The translations under genes and the position numbers were made by a program. 64,000 nt of DNA from Monarcha castaneiventris obscurior (taxonomy: Eukaryota; Chordata; Aves; Passeriformes; Monarchidae): the NCBI GenBank assembly GCA_026261815.1, contig JAMPIT010000894.1:54313147-54377146 (forward strand), read 5' to 3'. The notes under the pieces are model-generated. The model was not told the DNA's origin and ran no database searches. It saw nothing but the letters and a program-made list of their open reading frames with translations. The first letter of the stretch is position 1. Each line of letters starts with the position of its first letter. This document shows, piece after piece, positions 21,251 through 33,290 of this stretch.

Positions 21251-24200
21251 CAGCCCAGCTGCCGGCACTTGGCTGGATGGCTCCAATCAGGCACAATGCC
21301 TGCAATTTAACGAGCTGCAAGGGAAGGCAAAGTGAAAATGAAGTTGTTTAACAAGGTGCTGCCTTCTCAAGGGCAGCTGCTGAGGCCAGAGCTGTGAGCA
21401 CCCCACAAATGGTTCTGTAGAGACCAGAGTCTGTATAGACTCAGTGTCAGTAATGTGGTAACATTGCCTCTGACTTCCAGGATCTGGCACAGGAGAGTTT
21501 TAAGGTTTTCTTCCTCAAGTTTCTTGCTGTTCTAGGCCCATACCAGACTCTAAAAATAATTATTTGTATGTGTATTTTCTTTTTTTATATCTTTCACTGT
21601 AGAGGTGGATTTATCATAGTCAGTATTTCTTAAGGCACAGCTGTTTCAGCAGACAATGATCAAGGCTAACATTAAAGTCAGGTCACAATTTACATTACAA
21701 ACATTGATTTCTGGAATCTTACTACCCTTGAATAAAAATGTCCTGCAAGCAAAAATAAAGCTTTCTGGAAAAAAAATTGGAAGAACTAAAAATATTAAAG
21801 AACTAAAACAGTGGCACAGTTTTGCACCTACTACCGCTAGTTTTATGAACCTATTTCTGCTTTTCACCAGCCAGCAAGCTGACCCTTTAAAAATCCTATT
21901 TTTTCTGTGCAAAACAAAGTAGACACATGCAGATGATGTCCAAGTGCCCATTAGAAGGGACTGGCAGCTGCAGCCAAAGCCTCGTGGCCACCAGGACAGG
22001 ACAGTTTGTACTGCTTAAACAAACATGCTAATGAAGGTTTGCTTTAGAAAAAATGAGAAACATTTGAGCACCCTGGACATTAAATCCTCATTTAATGATG
22101 GGAAGTGGTGTATTTCTTTCCAACACCCAGGCACAGTGCCACTACTTCAACAAGCTGCTTAATTTTCTCTCTAATGCCTAAATCTATGTGATGGATATAC
22201 GGTGCCATATCACCCTCAGCTGGGAATTGCCTGAACTTTATTGTTTTCTGTCACAGTCTGTATGCTCTTCCGATGTTTTAGTGATTGTGAAACATCAGTA
22301 AAGAAGGACTACTTTGAAACTCTTTGAAAAGGGAAAAAAATCCACGAGGGAACTTCAAGCAACAGTAAACCTGAGACCTGTTGTGCAGCACAAAACATTT
22401 AATGAGGAGAAGAAGCAGCCTTTCAACTGTAACAACTAATGAGACATGCCACTGCAGGACCACTGCTGGAAGACATTTAAGAGAGCATCAGAAGAGTGAG
22501 TGCTCAGCTTTCGGGAAGCATTTAGTTCCCAGGATCCCGTCCTTGTGGATCAATACAGTATTTATTGTTGGCAGTGACTATGAGTTACTGCTGATGCTGT
22601 TACATGGACATCTCAAAGGCATTTTCATCAGTCTTTCCTTCTAAATTAAAATTTGTGTGCAAAGGCTGTTGTCCAAATTTAGCAGGAGCATAAGCAGCAC
22701 AGCACTTTCAACACATTAATGATGAACGGGGATCTTTGGGGCAGTTTCATCCCGTCCTTGAGGCCAGTGCTGGCCTGAGGGGCAGTGCCATTCTGCCTGC
22801 AAGACATTTCCATCCCTTCTCTGGTTCTAATATCAACATTTGTCAACTGACCTGGCAGGAACTTTTTATCTGGTCAAGTTTCACCACAATGCACTGTAAA
22901 TGGTGGAAGTAGCTTACAGGAGACAAGGGGATAGTAAATATCTCTCTTTCCTGAGAGACTCACGTTCTGCCTTCAAATTGGATGGACAAATGAATTAAGA
23001 GTGCAACAAGCTTGTGCTCCTCAGTGTTTATTTGGTGCTGCCTTGTGTTTCTGGAGGGCTGTGCCAGTGGGAGAGACAGGACAATATATAACTTGTAAAA
23101 CTTGCATCAGCTTTGATTTGGTAAAAGTGCCGTGATGTTTAAGCTACAGCAGCTTTTACATGAACAATGACTGAAATGTCAGTGGATCCTGACCTTGACT
23201 GGGTTAGGTGGCAGCTACAGTCCCACAGGAGAAAGCTCTTGTGAACAGCCTCTAAGTGCATGAACCTGTTCTCTCAGCTGCTGAATTTCTTCTATTTTGT
23301 CTCTTGCTGTCCTCAAGGTTATTCAGCTCCTCTTTATCATACTGCAGTTCTCTTGCACAGTAACAATGTTTCCCAGCTGTATTCCAACAGGGGGTTTCAT
23401 TAGCAAACTCTTCATTATTTCAGAGAGGTCATTAATGAAAGCATCACATGTTTGGCCTCAGGCAGATTCCTTCAAGATCTCTAGTAGTCAAACCCCCTCC
23501 AGCCTCATAACTCCTCCTAAGGAGGTGCCAGCCTCACCTCACATCCTCAAATCCTGAAGCTTCCTCATAATACCCAGCGTGTGATTTATCTTAATCTGTT
23601 AAGCACTGAATTATTAATGCATTGTAATGTTATAATGAGCCAGACTTGCAGAAAGGTGTAGATTTCTTAAAATGGAGCATTTCTATCCTAATGCAAGCAG
23701 GAAGAAGATGTTGGCCTAGGAAAAGAACAACCTACGAGAGGACTAAAAGGGAAAAAATTTGTATTATATCAGAATCAGACAAAACAATATGAACTGACCT
23801 GAAATATAGTGGTCCCAGTGAGAGCCACACATAGAATGTGATCCCAGCAACATCAAAGAGGTATCACAATGCTCATTATTAATTTATCAGGAAATCGTAA
23901 AGAAAGGAAATGGTTGTTTTTTCCAAGAAGCAGCAACCTTTATGTATCACACCCTTCTATTAAAATACAACAGTGGATGAGCATTAATTAACTAGTAATC
24001 GGCATTAAACAAAGAGAATGTTTCATTATTGTCCAAAATAAAACAAAGGGCCTCTTTAGACTTGTGTTGCATGCCAAGTAACTAGCACAGCCACCCACCA
24101 ACTTGGCCAGCTGAAGAAGGAAATATTCACCAGCCAGAACAACCAATGGAGGGAACATTTTGGTCCAGTCACCACCTGGTTCTTGCAGCATGGAAAGGAG

Positions 24201-24968
24201 TTGTCATAGCAGGGTGAATCACTGATGTGGCTTACCTGGAATGAGGAAGGCATCAGAACACTTAGTGACAATTATCAAAAGTGTAAGATACACCAATATA
24301 ATTTAACAGCTCCAGGAGTTAGCAAGGAGACTGAGCTCTTGTGTGGCTTCCTGATGCTGTTAGATCAGGATCTTCTTCCCTCCACTTTCTCCTCCCCTCT
24401 CTCATCTCTGTTCACTCCCCTACAGTTCCCAGTTACAGTGCACAACCTGTTTCTTCTCTCCAGTCAAGAATTCTGTCATATCCACCTTGGCATCAAGCCT
24501 TCTTTCTTGCTCCTTGTGCCATATGACCTGTTCCCTTTCTCTGTTTTGTTTTATTTTTAAACTCCTGGCAGATTTTTAAACTCCTTTATTCTACACTATA
24601 CTTAACATTAGGTTATCTTAATAAAACACAGTCAACTTGTAAGCACAGAATTAGGTCTTCTTTCTAATCTGATGTCTAAAAGGTATCTGGCAAGTTTATT
24701 TGGGCCATATGATCCTGAAAAGCACTGTTTATGTTGGATAAAATAATAAGTAACCCAAGACAAACATAGCTGTATGCAAAAACTACATTGGAAGCTTTAT
24801 ATGGTTTGTCATTTCATATATTAAAAACACACATATGCACCTGAATACAAGAAAAAACATGCAGATTACCATTCAAAGATTTTTAAAAAGATAAAACATT
24901 ATGAAGGATACAGTACTGATGCCTTAGGTTTTAACTTTTATATTTTTCAAATTCTGTACTGCTTAGAG
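21251..24968. other. Unannotated DNA
   Basis: No gene recognised; all frames are under about 125 codons. A 16-bp inverted repeat AGGCCAG-TG-CTGGCCT lies at 22761-22776. The segment 23230-23570 may be a very old retroelement relic on the - strand, but the evidence is too thin to call it. Confidence 0.4.
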
Positions 24969-25355
24969 TGTAACTCTGAAGTTCCTTGTAGCCTGTAATT
25001 CCTGCTCTCTCGTGCTGGGCAGACATAACAAAGCCTCTCCAGGCTTTGCCTTCAAGGACAGCCAGGCTGTTCCAGGCCCAAAATGTGTAAACCAAAGCCT
25101 CTAAGGGGGGAGCAAGCTGAGGGGAATTACATCATTGAACTGGGGCTTTAATTGGAGAATTAACCCTGATATGCAAATGAACCAAACCTATAAAGGTGTG
25201 AAGAACTTGTGACCTGGGGTCCATTCTGGGGTCCATTTTTGGAAGCAGCCTCTGGCTCCCCCAGGGTGTACCTTGAAGGCCCTTCAAATAAATACATATC
25301 TTTATTCCCTTACTCTTGTCTGGTCTCGGTTTCTAGGTGGCTGGAGAAGGCATCA
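24969..25355 (+). mobile_element. Solo LTR of an endogenous retrovirus
   Basis: This about 390-base block begins with TG, ends with CA and carries LTR signals in order: an octamer ATGCAAAT (25171-25178), a TATA box TATAAAG (25189-25195), a 12-bp tandem duplication CTGGGGTCCATT (25214-25225 and 25226-25237) and AATAAA (25287-25292), followed by a T/G-rich U5-like tail. No internal retroviral genes flank it, so it is most likely a solo LTR left by recombination. The layout resembles avian ERVL-type LTRs, but that subfamily call is a guess. I could not find an unambiguous target-site duplication, so the ends may be off by tens of bases. Confidence 0.65.
25171..25195 (+). promoter_or_regulatory. 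LTR core promoter: octamer plus TATA box
   Basis: An ATGCAAAT octamer (POU-domain site) sits 10 bases upstream of TATAAAG. The poly(A) signal follows about 95 bases later, consistent with a U3-R boundary near 25215-25225. Confidence 0.5.
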
Positions 25356-28229
25356 GTACCATTAAGCTAAGATTTCTTAAATATGTTTATATATTACTTA
25401 TAAGAGCAATTTACAAGGCTATGAAAAATATAGCCAAGAATTAATGAATCAGGAGATACCAGGATTAAAACTGCACATATTCATTATGATCTACAACTTT
25501 ACTGCATGCACAGGTACTATTTCTTCTATGTGAGCCACGCTTTATTCAGATTTAAGACAGATTGATTGCTCTCTTATTGACCAGCTCTCCACTATTTGAT
25601 TTTGTTCTTACTTGTTCACTGGGCAAGAGCCAGTCCTGTACTCAGCACACACTGTTCCATCACTGCTTCGCAGGAGCTGTACTGGACTGCAGTGGGTGTG
25701 AATCCTTCTCCCTGTGCCCCCACACAGGAATGATCTCGCAGCAGAGAGGGCAATGGAGCCGAGGCAGTGACTGCCCAGCAAACACAGCCCGTGCTGCCCA
25801 CAGCACAGGAGGCTTCACAGGGCACCAAAAGCAGGTGTGATGGGCACTGTGCCCACGCTGAACCCCTTGGCTCCCAGGACAGCTAATCTGAGCTGACATC
25901 CTTGCTGCCTGCAGTGCCAGGGAGGCTGAGAAATGACTGCTGGGCTGCACTGACACGGACAGGGCTGATGGGCTCTGCCTCAGGCCTGCTGATTATAAGG
26001 AGCGTGAAATCTACAGGAGGGTTTATCCCTAAAACTCTGTGACTGCTGTTGATACCTACAGATAGAAATCTTCCAGAAAGAAAAAAACCCCAAACCATTA
26101 TTTAAGGAAGGTATCAAAGTTAGTATGCTTTAAATAAAATGGCTTAGTGCACAAACATTTCTGGTGGAAGTAGTGAGACTTCCCGGAAAAGCTCTAGAAC
26201 CAGACTGCTTTATTGGTGTAAAACACATTAAAAATTACTGGGTAGACACTAGACAGTAGCTAAGGCTCTTTGTCTGAATCAGGCCTTGAGTGACTGGCCC
26301 CAGATACCCTTGACCAGCAATTCCTCTTGATATTCCAACCTATGGTATAATACCAGACTGTTCTACTGGTAAATCTAAGAGATCCTTTTATCCATGCAGT
26401 TTCTTAAACCAGGAACTTCCTACTTCTAAATCAACAAACATGCTTAAATGTCTGAAAGCCAATAGAAAATGACCCTCTTTGGCAACATGTAATGAAAAAA
26501 TCAAATCGGGTTTTTCTCATCCTTGTCCCATAGTAGTGGTCACACCCCAGAATTTTTACCTCAATAAGTAATGGAAAATAACTCTGACACTCAGCTCTGT
26601 CTTCATTGGCAATGTCTTTATTTCAGAAAAGTGTATATACCCATTTGTTAAAATAAGCTTAATAAAAGTAAAAATAAAAATAAATAAAAATAATAATAAT
26701 GTAGTGTTGAGTGTGTTGTGTCCATGTTAAATATATTCATAAGACCCTAAATAACAGTTAGCATGTTTGTAGGTGTTGCACACTCCATTTTCTTCAAAAA
26801 TCTATTTTTAATTTATAAGGTACTGTTAGAAAGTAGGTTCTGTTTGCACGAAAGGCTGTGCTCAGTAGGTCTCTGTGTACACTCAGAACTGAGGGTCAGC
26901 CTGGAGCATCCAGACGATCCTGTTTACTAATTCATGGAGTGTTTCACAGCATGCCAGAAGGACACAACTGTAGTATTCTCACTTCTTGGTATTCCGCAGT
27001 GGTGGAGAGTTTATTGGATTTTCCTCAGTCCCCTGTCACACCTTAAGCATTTCTAGATCATTAATGATCAATAGATCCGTTTAGATAAGAATAATAATGC
27101 AGACAATTGAAAAACATCCAGGCTTCCTGGAAGGGTTTCTGGTCACAGTCACAAATGAATTCGCTGTTCAGCCCTCCCCTGAGGAATAACTGTGCTGTTG
27201 GAAGAGCACATTTTGGAATACCAGAGATTTGACGATTCCCTAATAACTGCAGTGTAACATTTGGGTTGTTTGTTCAAACACTGCACAATTATGCTGCCTT
27301 TAAATTTATCATCTTTACTGAGATTCTGAGCTCTCCTTAGACCCTATGACCTCATTGTATATTTAGTTACCCCAGCAGCCTCTACAGTTGCAAAAGTAAA
27401 AATGTTCTCTCTTAAAGAGCTTCTTTCCCAGTTTTGGGAAATGTTATTTCTAAGTCCCAAGGAGGAAATAGCCAAGATCCAAGAACACAGAGTTCTTACT
27501 GTCCTTATTTGTGAAGTCACCTTCAATCTCTGCTTCATGTTCACCATCCCTTTTGCCCATCCCCTGTGCTTCCTGTACGTGTGCAATAACCAAGGTTTGG
27601 AGTTACACCACTTGGGAAGGAAGCAGGCAAGGGTCTGCCCTTTAATCTCCTGGAGGTCGGGGGGGACAACTGTGTGTAGGAAGGACAGTCCCAACAGCCT
27701 CTCAAAGGAATTGCTTTCCTTCCTGTGTTACACACCCTCCCTGCTCCTGCACACGCCCCAGGCCTTCCATGCACACCCAGTTCTGTCTCCAGCCACCCTC
27801 CCAGCTGCTTTGCTGCCTCCTGCACAGGGGACTCATGCACTGAAATTCCTCTGCTGTCTGTCTGTGACCACCCAGCCCTTCCTCACCACAGCAGGAGTGA
27901 GTCCCTGGTGTAGTAGCCACAGGCACCTCGGGCCAATTCAGGTAGCTGAAAGAGGGACTGGTAAACTCAGATTTCTCTTATTTCTCGTATTTCTCCAGTT
28001 CTGATGGAGATCTTTTTCTCCAGCAGTTTATCTACATCTTCAGTGACCTTAATCTTCATTGCCAGGTTTATCATCTCTTGAAGGATGGCAGTCAGACTCA
28101 TGGTCCATCATTTCCAGCATCCTTTCTAGAGCCATTTCTGTGAATAGGACAGACTTCAGCAATATTCCTGCTTTTCTCATTGAAATAACTTCTACCTTTT
28201 AAAATTTTTTTTCTTCCCCGTCCTGTGCA
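25356..28229. other. Unannotated DNA
   Basis: I recognise no gene. It contains an A-rich microsatellite at 26661-26700. The largest frame is 200 codons on + (27402-28004); it is hydrophobic at the start and Ser/Pro/His-rich later, with no known domain and overlapping open frames on -, so I treat it as chance. Confidence 0.4.
26661..26700 (+). repeat. A-rich microsatellite (AAAAT/AAT)n
   Basis: Forty bases of AATAAAAGTAAAAATA-like sequence ending in an (AAT)n run. Confidence 0.85.
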
Positions 28230-28830
28230 AGGTGCTCCTCAAAGTCTCTATTAACCCTCCTAATGTCCTTGTTACATTTGGTCTGCCATATGGAGTTTCC
28301 TGGTCTATTCTGAAGGACAAAATTCCAGTTACAAATGCCAGTCCTTCCTACGTGGAAATCACCTTTAATTTTCTATTTAGTCCTGTAGGGCTTTTGCTGG
28401 ACCACTCTGATTTCTTTTCAAATTTCAGCATAGAGTTTATCTTGAATGCTAATACAGGATTTCTAAGAAGTGTCTAGGCTACCTCTAGGCTTCTTGCTTT
28501 TCAGCCTGCTCCTTCCTTAATCCTTTTTCTTTCATTTTAACCACTTGCCATATTAGTATGCAGTTCCCTTTCTTTAAATTGAACACTTGTGTTCTGGATT
28601 TCTTTGTTTAGTCTCTCCTGCTGCAGGGTTAAGCCTCATCATCCTGCAATTGCCATTAGATTGTCTCCCACATGCTTCTTGAGCTGGTCCTGTGCACCAC
28701 TCAGGACCAAAGCCAGGACAGAGCTTTTCTGGGATTGTAGAACACTTGTTCTGGGAAGCAGCTCCAAAAAATTGTATTTCTATATCCTGTCATAGGTGAT
28801 GAGGCATTTATTCTGTTGGTAGCTGATACA
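28230..28830 (-). mobile_element. Ancient CR1/L3-like LINE fragment (decayed ORF2)
   Basis: On the - strand the sequence reads, with frameshifts and stops, like the linker between endonuclease and RT in old amniote CR1/L3 LINEs. A stretch resembling LVLSGAQDQLKKHVGDNL is seen on - near 28700. It is followed, moving down the coordinates, by GNLHTNM-like and KMKEKGLRKEQAEK-like codons and then by EKKSEWSSKSP near 28400. The order is right for a single antisense element. Copies of this age are shared across birds and reptiles, so its presence says little about the species. The assignment rests on recalled family patterns; boundaries are approximate, and the clearest part is 28380-28770. Confidence 0.5.
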
Positions 28831-30071
28831 TCCCAATATTAATACCTGTCCTGACTTTGCAGGTGCTCTAAACTCTATCCTCTACCTAAATCCTGACTGA
28901 GAGTAGGGGTAATTATACAATCATTACATTTTTATTATTCCAGTGGGATACTTCTGACCAGAGGAATTTCAGACTGCTTTTTTTTTTCAACAACAATAAT
29001 TTAATTTTGTATTTTAGACTCCAAAACCACTGCCAGCCCTCTGCATGCACATTCTATTCTGTCAATTTGGATAAAGTTGATAGGCTGGGAACATCACATG
29101 CACCAGCTACTCCCTTTCTGCAAAAAACGTCTCTGAGGTGTCTCTCTCATCACATGAAGCCAAGCACCCTGGTTCTCCCCATTTCATTTTCCATGCTTCC
29201 AGCCCTAGCAAGGTTTGCCCTTGGTCTGTTGGCCCCTGCCTTGGACACAATTTCAGCTGACACAGGAAGGAGCCTGATTTGCCTTCCCTACTCACTGCAC
29301 TTGTGGTGCTTTCCTTGCAGCTTTTAGACATGCACTGAGCATTATCCATGGGCATTTGGGGGATCACAGCCCTCTGACATCTGTGCTCCTCTACATCTGT
29401 CAGCTTCCTCACAGTTTATAGCACTTTCTTACGTTTTCAGGGCCATCAGCCTGGCTCTCTTTTAGCCGAGGTTTCAACCCTTGCTTCCTGTTCCCCCTCT
29501 TCTGAAATATTCCCCATTTCCTGATGTATGTAAATCTCTTACGCCAGTATCTAAACGAAATAATTTCTAACTGAATATTATGTTAATTTCAGTTCATGAA
29601 CAGCAACTGATCATCATCTTCTTAAGAACTCCCCATCTATTACAGATTAGACTGCTACCAGAGCACAGAATTTCTAAAATGTTTTTATTTTATGAAAGGT
29701 TATTAACAGGCAGCTGCCAGATTATTAGGAGGCATCTTAAGTATTATATTTATCCAGACAATAACAGCATCAACACTGTAGTGCAAGCTTCTCCCATGCA
29801 GTTCTAGTTATTTATTTCCATCATGCCCAGGAGAAATTCCAATAGGGAAAAGGGATTGTAATGAGTTTCATGAAGCCTCATTCATGCCAAGCTGTTACAG
29901 ATAATGATTCAGAGAGGGAGAAAAGGATATGGGGCAGCATCCAGAAGCTGGGGAATCATAGGATGTTAAACCACCAGTGCCTGTTTGCAAAGTTCAGGTA
30001 AAAAAACCCACATTCCCTGGCACTTCAGCTTCACCTTGCAGGGTGCCAAACTCACTCCAGTACATGTGTAC
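28831..30071. other. Unannotated DNA
   Basis: No gene recognised. Parts of 29000-29560 are pyrimidine-rich and might be more of the old LINE, but I could not align them confidently. Confidence 0.4.
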
Positions 30072-30350
30072 AGGGGGAGTTCAGCTCTGCTCTGCACTGG
30101 GATGGCCTCACCTCGACTCCTGGGGGCAGTTTTGGGTGCCACAGTATGGAAAAGACATTAATGTATTAAAGAATGTCCAAAGGAGGCCACGAGGATGGTG
30201 AAGGGTCTGGAGGGGAAGCCTTGTGAGGAAAAGCTGAGGTCTCTGGGTTTGTTCAGCCTGGAGAAGAGAAGACTGAGGGGAGACCTCATTGTGGTCTTCA
30301 ATATCCTCACAAGGAGGAGGGGAAGGCACTGATGTCTTCACCAGTGACCA
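30072..30350 (+). mobile_element. CR1 LINE internal fragment
   Basis: The + strand matches the segment of CR1 ORF2 after the RT core. It holds sequence for a cysteine- and tryptophan-containing block (GCCTCACCTCGACTCCTG at 30105-30122), then GTGAAGGGTCTGGAGGGGAAG (the codons VKGLEGK), then TTCAGCCTGGAGAAGAGAAG (FSLEKR) and GGGGAGACCTCATTG. It stops near 30350 before the 3' end, so the copy is truncated at both ends or interrupted. Frames are broken and no product is expected. Confidence 0.9.
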
Positions 30351-32660
30351 TTGAGGAAATGTCTGAAGAGAAAAAAAAGAGAAGAGTATCCTATCCCAGA
30401 AATGGTTTGTTAAGAGCAGAGCAGATCCATTTTAACCTGCTGTGCATTTGCATTCTCATTTGGACCCTAAATTCTGAACTCACAGGCATGTTCAGCAGAG
30501 GGAAGCCTGTTAAGGAACAGCATCTACACAAAGGCATGCCACAAACAGTAATGACTGGTAGCCAGTAGCAATTCGACTTCAAAACAGAAATCCTATCCCT
30601 GCACCTCTTGAAAGAACTACCCCTCCTATGGCTAGAACAGGCAAGTTGTTTTGCCTCCCTTCATTTTGTTTTGTGGAGTTTTTCACCAAACCATGTACAG
30701 TGGCATATTTATGATGTGAAAGGTACCTGGCAAAAATCATCTATTCAACAGAAAGTACAGCATTCTAAAATGTCCAGGCAATTCCCAGAGCTGCTCAGTC
30801 ACAAGGTAATTGCCATGTGCTGGATGAACAGCAGGAATGAATAAATTCATGATCCAGATCTGTAACATTTGTGGTTTTGAGTATGTGTTGCAATTTAAAA
30901 AGGATTTTCATAGCAGTCAGATACAATCAATGAAAACAGGTAAGGCAGAGATGCAGAAAATGTTCTGAAAGAGGGGTCAGAGTTAATGCTCTCAGCTTCA
31001 TGTCAGAGAAATGTCATAAAGCTTCCACCACACCTGCAGCTGGCACTGCTGTAAACTGAGAATCAGAATGGGGAAAGGGTAAACAAAACACTGATTGTAC
31101 TGTCTGGAGTGACAAGCACATTATTCCTCACAGGATTATGCCACAGATTCTATGACAATAAGAACTAAGCTATTTATAACTTTGAAAACAAGCCTCTATC
31201 TTAATGCTACAGTTTGCATTCATGGGCCAAGGACAATTTCAAAAAGTTTTGCAAGGAGGTACCTCAGGTGTTGAAGGGATTAGGTGTGCTTTGATTCATG
31301 TATGAGCTGCAATGTGGCAGTGTCTGTGAAAAGGGGCCTTTTCCAGGATGGGAATGCCAGCAGTGCTGGGTGCACTGAGCACTGGGGGATGTGAAGCCTG
31401 GAGCACAAGAAGAATGATCAGTTTTCAAGTGCTTGTTGTGCGGCAGGGAAACGCTTACTGATCCAGAACATTAAAATAGTCATAGCCTGTGGCCCTTCCC
31501 TTCAAGCACCACACAAATTTAATAAAAAAGGAGCTTGGAGAGTCTGTCATTTCTCAGTTCTGTATGGCATGCAGACAGCAGGTGTGCTTTGACTTTAGCA
31601 TCACACCCATCCATCAGAAAGGAAGGATTTCCTTGTATGTACACATATTGATTCAAAGAATGAAATTAATGTCTTAGACTTTAACGAGCTGAAAGTTTCA
31701 GTGCAGTTTTCAGTCCTTCACAATATCCATTTTATCCTCAATAAGCAATTCTCACTCTCTCAAAATTAAGTCTGTCTACCCAGATTTGGGGCTCTTGCAT
31801 ATCCCTCAAAATCCAAGCATGGTTTGCAGGCTGTCTGACCTGAAACTGTTAGTGGCATTAGCAACCACTGATATTCACTACCCTGGGCATTTTCACATAT
31901 TTCTTCCCAACATCTTTCTTTGCCCAGCCAGACACTATAATTTTTTATCCACAGTGATACAATTTCCAGCAGCAAGATCCCATCACTTGCCCTTTGCCTC
32001 GGTTCCATCACCTTCTCTGTGTAAGCTCCAGCATTCCCACAGCTGGGAGGTGAGCTTAAGCCAATTAAACATCCAAATATCTCAACTGATTTTTCTAATT
32101 TTTCATTACTCTGCACAGTACACATAGCACGTAAGCTGAGGCCAGCACAAAGAAAGTAACAGAAATGAAGTAGTTGAGGTTAAATTCTTTCAGCCCAGAG
32201 AAATTACAACAAAGACGTGGGACAGCGTGGCCTAAATATTTAATGAGAGCAAATAATATGTAAATTGAGGTCTTGTGATTGGACAATGTCAAGTTCTCAC
32301 CTGTGAAATGGTATCTCCAGTAATGTCAGGAAAGTAAAAGATTTTGCCTAAATAGTGGAATAGATGGCAAGAGATGCAGTTCTTCACACACCATGGTCTT
32401 CTGACAGTTTCACTGGTGATGTCATTGCAAAGGCACACGGGAACCTGGCAGATTTTTAAAATATAATAGAATAGGGCTTCTTATGTTTGATATTCAGTGA
32501 AAAGGAACAATTATATAATTCACTTCACAGTGTACAGAGAGTCAGCTTAGGACAGAGCAGCTGAGTGAAGAGGCAGAACAGAAGAGGGTTTAAAAACAAG
32601 TCTCTCTAAAGATACATTTTGATGTAGTGAAATGAGACACATTCAGAATTCATAATCAAT
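30351..32660. other. Unannotated AT-rich DNA
   Basis: No gene recognised. Longest frames are 113-119 codons on opposite strands over the same bases (31766-32127), a sign of chance. Confidence 0.45.
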
Positions 32661-33290
32661 GAATCACAGAATACTTTGTGCTGGAAGGGACCTTTAAAGC
32701 TCATCTAGTCCAACACCCCTGCAATGAGCAGGGACATCTTCAATCAGATCAGGTTGCTCAGAGCCCCATCCAACCTGGCCTTGAGTGTTTCCAGGGATGG
32801 GGCATCCACCACATCTCTGTGCCACCTGTGGCAGTGTTTCACCACCCTCCTTGTTCAAAACTTCCCTTGTTCTGTCACTACAGGCCCTAATTAAAAGTCT
32901 GTCCCCATTGTCCTTATAAGCCCCCTTTAAGTACTGAAATCTCCTGTAAGATCTCCCAAGAGCCTGCTCTTCTCCAGGATGAACAACCCCAACCCTCTCA
33001 GCCTTTCCTCACAGAAGAGGTGCTCTGTCCTTCTGATCATTTTTGTGGCCCTCCTCTGGACCTACTCCAACAGGCCCACACCTTTCCCATGCTGAGGAGC
33101 TTATCCAGGTCCCTCTGGATGGCACCCTGTCCCTCAGGCATCCCAACTGCACCAGTCAGCTTGGTGTTGCCTCCAGACCTGCTGAGGGTGCACTGGCTGT
33201 GTCCTTGGTGAAGATATCAAACATACTGGTGCCAAAACAGACCCCTATGGACACTTGTTGTCATCCATCTCTCTCTGGATGTGCTCATCC
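32661..33290 (-). mobile_element. CR1 LINE 3' fragment
   Basis: Antisense CR1. The 3' end on the - strand is at 32661, where ATTCTGTGATTC is seen in reverse. Moving up the coordinates are the reverse of the 3' UTR, the C-terminal ORF2 block (CCAGGGATGGGGCATCCACC at 32791-32810) and then the upstream GGTTGTTCATCCTGG/FSLEK-type block near 32975. The part near 33100-33240 corresponds to ORF2 sequence just after the RT core. Many substitutions and no long frame indicate an older copy than the one at 2832. Confidence 0.92.

Noticed and set aside
20877..21335. 152-codon repetitive protein across the minisatellite
   Set aside because: The 40-bp unit is not a multiple of three and the forward frames are mostly open, so the frame follows from repeat composition; no conserved start or signal is seen.
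23230..23570. Possible decayed retroelement on - (a FINDLSEIMK-like and a coiled-coil-like EIQQLREQVHALRG stretch)
   Set aside because: The frames do not connect and I could not place the segments in order within any known LINE or retrovirus.
27402..28004. 200-codon open frame on +
   Set aside because: No domain, odd composition, and open frames also on the opposite strand; it borders an old LINE. Best explained as chance.
29440..29560. Pyrimidine-rich stretch resembling the antisense end of an old LINE
   Set aside because: Similarity rests on a few words such as CCCCATTTCCTGATG; not enough to call.
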